A stretch of DNA of 64,000 nucleotides from Trinickia acidisoli. GTDB lineage: Bacteria; Pseudomonadota; Gammaproteobacteria; Burkholderiales; Burkholderiaceae. The notes below the pieces were generated by a model. That model saw nothing but the letters and a program-made list of their open reading frames with translations, was not told the origin of the DNA and did not search any database. The stretch lies in contig NZ_JAFLRG010000002.1 of NCBI RefSeq assembly GCF_017315725.1, positions 1,922,001-1,986,000 of the forward strand. Direction: 5' to 3'. Positions within the stretch are counted from its first letter, which is position 1; the number at the start of each line of letters is the position of its first letter. This document shows positions 61,729-64,000 of this stretch, piece by piece. The translations under genes were made by a program, and so were the position numbers.

Positions 61729-61974
61729 TCAGCTTTCGCAGCGGAAGAAATCCATTTGCTGGCCCGCTGCCACGGCGCGGCGCAGCCAATCGGGCGGATC
61801 CCCGTACCCATCCCACGTGTTGCCCATCGCATCGCGATAAAGTATGGGCCGCTCCGCCTGCTTATCGGCGGAAATCGATTCGGCGACGGCTTCCACGGTA
61901 ATGCCGTACTCGTCCATGCGGCGTCGCAGCCAGCGAATCAACCGTTCGCGAGCCTCGCCTTCAAGCTGTTCCAT
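61729..61974 (-). CDS. H-NS-family DNA-binding protein, short form
   Basis: 81 residues. The last 40 carry the H-NS C-terminal DNA-binding motif (YRDAMGNTWDGYGDPPDWLRRAVAAG), with the GN.W.G.G..P.WL pattern where the AT-hook-like loop lies. The first 40 are helical and too short for the usual oligomerisation domain (GEARERLIRWLRRRMDEYGI). It might act alone as a DNA-binding or modulating protein. Convergent with bluB, 15 bases between stops. Confidence 0.75.
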   Translation of the reverse strand: MEQLEGEARERLIRWLRRRMDEYGITVEAVAESISADKQAERPILYRDAMGNTWDGYGDPPDWLRRAVAAGQQMDFFRCES

Positions 61975-62267
61975 CGATGATTCCGGTTATGGTTGATGCG
62001 AGGGTGGCTAAATCCCCCGGTTGACCCGAGCCGAATCATACTCGACTCGCGGCCGAAAGGTGGCAGCCGTCCGCAGGCGCGGACCGTGGAGGCAGCGCAC
62101 GAGGGTTTTTCAAGCGGTGTCGGCTTGAATTATCGATACAAAATCGGCAAAAAGCAAAACCGACAAAAAGCCCGTGTCTCCGGCTACGTGCACAGACCGT
62201 TCCAGCGCCGTTCGATTAATCACCCGCGCCCGTGCGTCACTCGAGGGAAAATGCATTGATAGATGCC

Positions 62268-62285
62268 CCCGTAAACACTCACCTT
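62268..62285 (+). repeat. Interspersed 18-base repeat, copy 3
   Basis: CCCGTAAACACTCACCTT, one mismatch from copies 1, 2 and 4. Confidence 0.6.
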
Positions 62286-62441
62286 TCGATGGGTTAACGC
62301 CGGTCACGCCTATCGACGCAAGATCGGCACGGAACCGATTGGAGGTCAATGAACGTGAGCATAATGCCGCTCCTCGCAGCCCGAATCGCCTGACCGGCCG
62401 GGAATTTGAGCGCAGCATCGATGCGAATCGTACGTCGGCGC

Positions 62442-62459
62442 AAGGTGAGTGTTTTCGGG
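62442..62459 (-). repeat. Interspersed 18-base repeat, copy 4 (inverted)
   Basis: AAGGTGAGTGTTTTCGGG on the plus strand, the exact complement of copies 1 and 2. Copies 3 and 4 face each other across about 155 bases. Confidence 0.65.
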
Positions 62460-62592
62460 AGGCGACGCGCCGATTTGGGCGCTCGACATGCAACGCGATA
62501 CGTACTCCCGAATTCCCTCACCTTTGAATCTTTGAACCGATCGGGACTGCCGGCTATGCCGGCGTCTCGTCGAAACAGGAGTGAGGACCGCT

Positions 62593-64000
62593 TCAAATCG
62601 ACGGTATTTGCTTGGCCGATTTCTCGGCGACAGCCGGTGCCGAACGTTCCTCGATGGCCGCACGCGACGCCCCCGCCGCGAGGCGCGCGGCCATCGCGGC
62701 GTTCATCGCTTCTTCGATGCGCTCCTTGTTGTACGGCTTGCGCAGCAGCATCGCACCCGCGAGCGCCTGATGATCGCTGTCGTCGGGTAGTGCGTCGTAG
62801 CCCGTCGCAAATATCACGCGCAAGCCCGGCTGCAGCGCGATCGCACGCATGGCCAGCTCGTCGCCCGACAAATCGGGCAGCGCGATATCGGTGACGATGA
62901 CGTCGAACGCCCGCTCACTGAGCAGCCGCAACGCGTCGGTCGCATCGCCGGCTTCGGTGACGACATGCCCGAGGTAGGCGAGCATGTCGGCCGTCGTGAA
63001 GCGAACCATTGCGTCGTCATCGACGAGCAGCACGCGCGCCGTCAATTGCGAAGCGTCAGGCAACACCTCGCGTTCGAGCAACTGCGGCGGCAGACTCGGC
63101 GCTGGGGCCGGCACGCTCACGCCGCGCACCTGATTGCGCAGCACATGCCGTATCTTGCGGGCCATCGCCTCTCGGCTGTACGGCTTGCTGAGCAAATCCA
63201 CGCCATCGTCGAGACGGCCGCCGTGCACGATCGCATTATCGGTATAGCCGGAGGTAAACAGCACGGCAACGTTCGGCAGACGTTCGCGCGCCTTGCGGGC
63301 AAGCTCGGGACTGCCGAGCGGGCCCGGCATGACGACGTCGGTGAACAATAGATCGATCGGCACGCCGCTCTCGACGATAGCGAGCGCGCTCTGAGCGTCC
63401 TTCGCCCGCAGAACGCGATAGCCGAGTTCCGAGAGCAAATCCACGACGGTGCCGCGCACGTCTTCGTCATCCTCGACGACGAGCACCGTTTCGCTACCGC
63501 CCGTGATCGGTCCCGTTTCGATATCGGTCTCGATGTCTTCCGGCTGGCGCGCGCGCGGTAAATAGATGCGCACCGTCGTGCCGTGCCCCACCTCGCTGTA
63601 GATCTTGATGTGTCCGCCCGATTGCTTGACGAAGCCGTACACCATGCTCAGCCCGAGACCGGTCCCTTGTCCTTCGGGCTTGGTCGTATAGAACGGCTCG
63701 AAGACGCGCTCGAGCAATTCGGGGGGAATACCGCACCCCGTATCGGTCACGGCCACCATCACGTATTGCCCGGCCATCACGTCGCCGTGACGTGCGACGT
63801 AGGTTTCGTCGAGGAACGCATTGCCCGCCTCGATCGTGAGCTTGCCTTGCCCTTGCATGGCATCGCGCGCGTTGATCGCGAGGTTCAACAACGCGTTTTC
63901 GACCTGGACGGTATCGACGAACGTATTCCAAAGGCCGCCTGTGACGAGCGTTTCGATTTCGACGCCCTCGCCCAACGAGCGGCGCAGCATATCGTCGATG
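62593..64000 (-). CDS. Hybrid sensor histidine kinase with two receiver domains (runs off right edge)
   Basis: The frame is open to base 64000, so the N-terminal sensor part is missing; the visible ATG at 63990 is internal. The HATPase domain is seen with N box NLAINARDAM, G1 DTGCGIPPELLERVFEPFYTTK (in two parts) and G2 GTGLGLSMVYG. Receiver 1 has VLVVEDDEDVRG, LLFTDVVMPGP and LSKPYSREA. Receiver 2 has VLLVDDDAMVRF, VIVTDIALPDLSG and LRKPYNKER, and ends the protein. Both receivers retain the phospho-accepting Asp and the Lys. It would take part in a phosphorelay, target unknown. Confidence 0.9.
   Translation of the reverse strand, partial: IDDMLRRSLGEGVEIETLVTGGLWNTFVDTVQVENALLNLAINARDAMQGQGKLTIEAGNAFLDETYVARHGDVMAGQYVMVAVTDTGCGIPPELLERVFEPFYTTKPEGQGTGLGLSMVYGFVKQSGGHIKIYSEVGHGTTVRIYLPRARQPEDIETDIETGPITGGSETVLVVEDDEDVRGTVVDLLSELGYRVLRAKDAQSALAIVESGVPIDLLFTDVVMPGPLGSPELARKARERLPNVAVLFTSGYTDNAIVHGGRLDDGVDLLSKPYSREAMARKIRHVLRNQVRGVSVPAPAPSLPPQLLEREVLPDASQLTARVLLVDDDAMVRFTTADMLAYLGHVVTEAGDATDALRLLSERAFDVIVTDIALPDLSGDELAMRAIALQPGLRVIFATGYDALPDDSDHQALAGAMLLRKPYNKERIEEAMNAAMAARLAAGASRAAIEERSAPAVAEKSAKQIPSI

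Larger units (their letters stand above)
61975..62592. other. Intergenic region with repeats, no supported gene
   Basis: About 620 bases. It contains repeat copy 3 (62268-62285), copy 4 in the opposite orientation (62442-62459), and a degenerate copy at 62507-62526. ORFs in this region are Arg-rich shadows of those repeats. No RNA gene or attachment site is seen. Confidence 0.55.

Overview
The window is GC-rich and beta-proteobacterial. The gene content (two-partner-secreted hemagglutinin/CDI proteins, MocR and LysR regulators, FolE, EpsC-type CysE, a CobB-BluB pair, small LuxR-type regulators) points to Burkholderiaceae sensu lato, such as Paraburkholderia, Trinickia or Caballeronia. This assignment comes from protein character only; no 16S gene is present.

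Layout. Bases 1-1010 hold the end of an acyl-CoA dehydrogenase gene. Bases 1113-7175 (all minus strand) carry a secreted GH3 beta-glucosidase, an RDD membrane protein, two unrecognised membrane proteins and a small operon built around a DUF2442-DUF29 fusion. Bases 7389-8080 are an RHH antitoxin / PIN toxin pair with a clear operator, followed by a hairpin-rich non-coding stretch and an intact IS630-family element (8406-9506, TA on both sides).

Bases about 9.5-37.8 kb are the main feature: a two-partner secretion and contact-dependent inhibition island, all on the minus strand. In transcription order it has a short TpsA exoprotein (722 codons), an overlapping TpsB/CdiB outer-membrane transporter, a parvulin chaperone, a lipoprotein, a full-length 3623-codon CdiA, its immunity gene, a first orphan CdiA-CT/immunity module, a SymE-family remnant, a second 2841-codon CdiA that lacks its secretion domain, and that protein's immunity gene. 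The three toxin ends are unrelated to one another but follow a conserved DUF637/pretoxin region. One junction falls exactly in a 20-base sequence shared by two of the copies. The island looks like a live CDI system with a stack of exchanged toxin cassettes behind it.

Bases 38.2-40.6 kb are a scar region: a 5'-truncated EmrB-type MFS gene, a 3'-truncated FAD monooxygenase, a DUF1330 gene, and a chimeric ORF that joins the start of a DAHP synthase to a DUF1330 domain. A thioesterase, a LuxR-type and a LysR-type regulator, a VOC protein, and a MocR regulator divergent from an omega-amino-acid:pyruvate aminotransferase follow. Several good operator candidates lie between these genes.

Bases 46.6-64 kb are ordinary chromosome: an MFS transporter, an intact IS5-family element (4-base duplication CTAG), folE, a DMT exporter with an AraC regulator and cysE upstream, an SDR, an NADP-type semialdehyde dehydrogenase, mntH, a monoheme cytochrome c, cobB-bluB, an H-NS-like protein, and a hybrid histidine kinase that runs off the right edge. 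A short interspersed repeat (CCCGAAAACACTCACCTT) occurs at least four times in two intergenic regions here.
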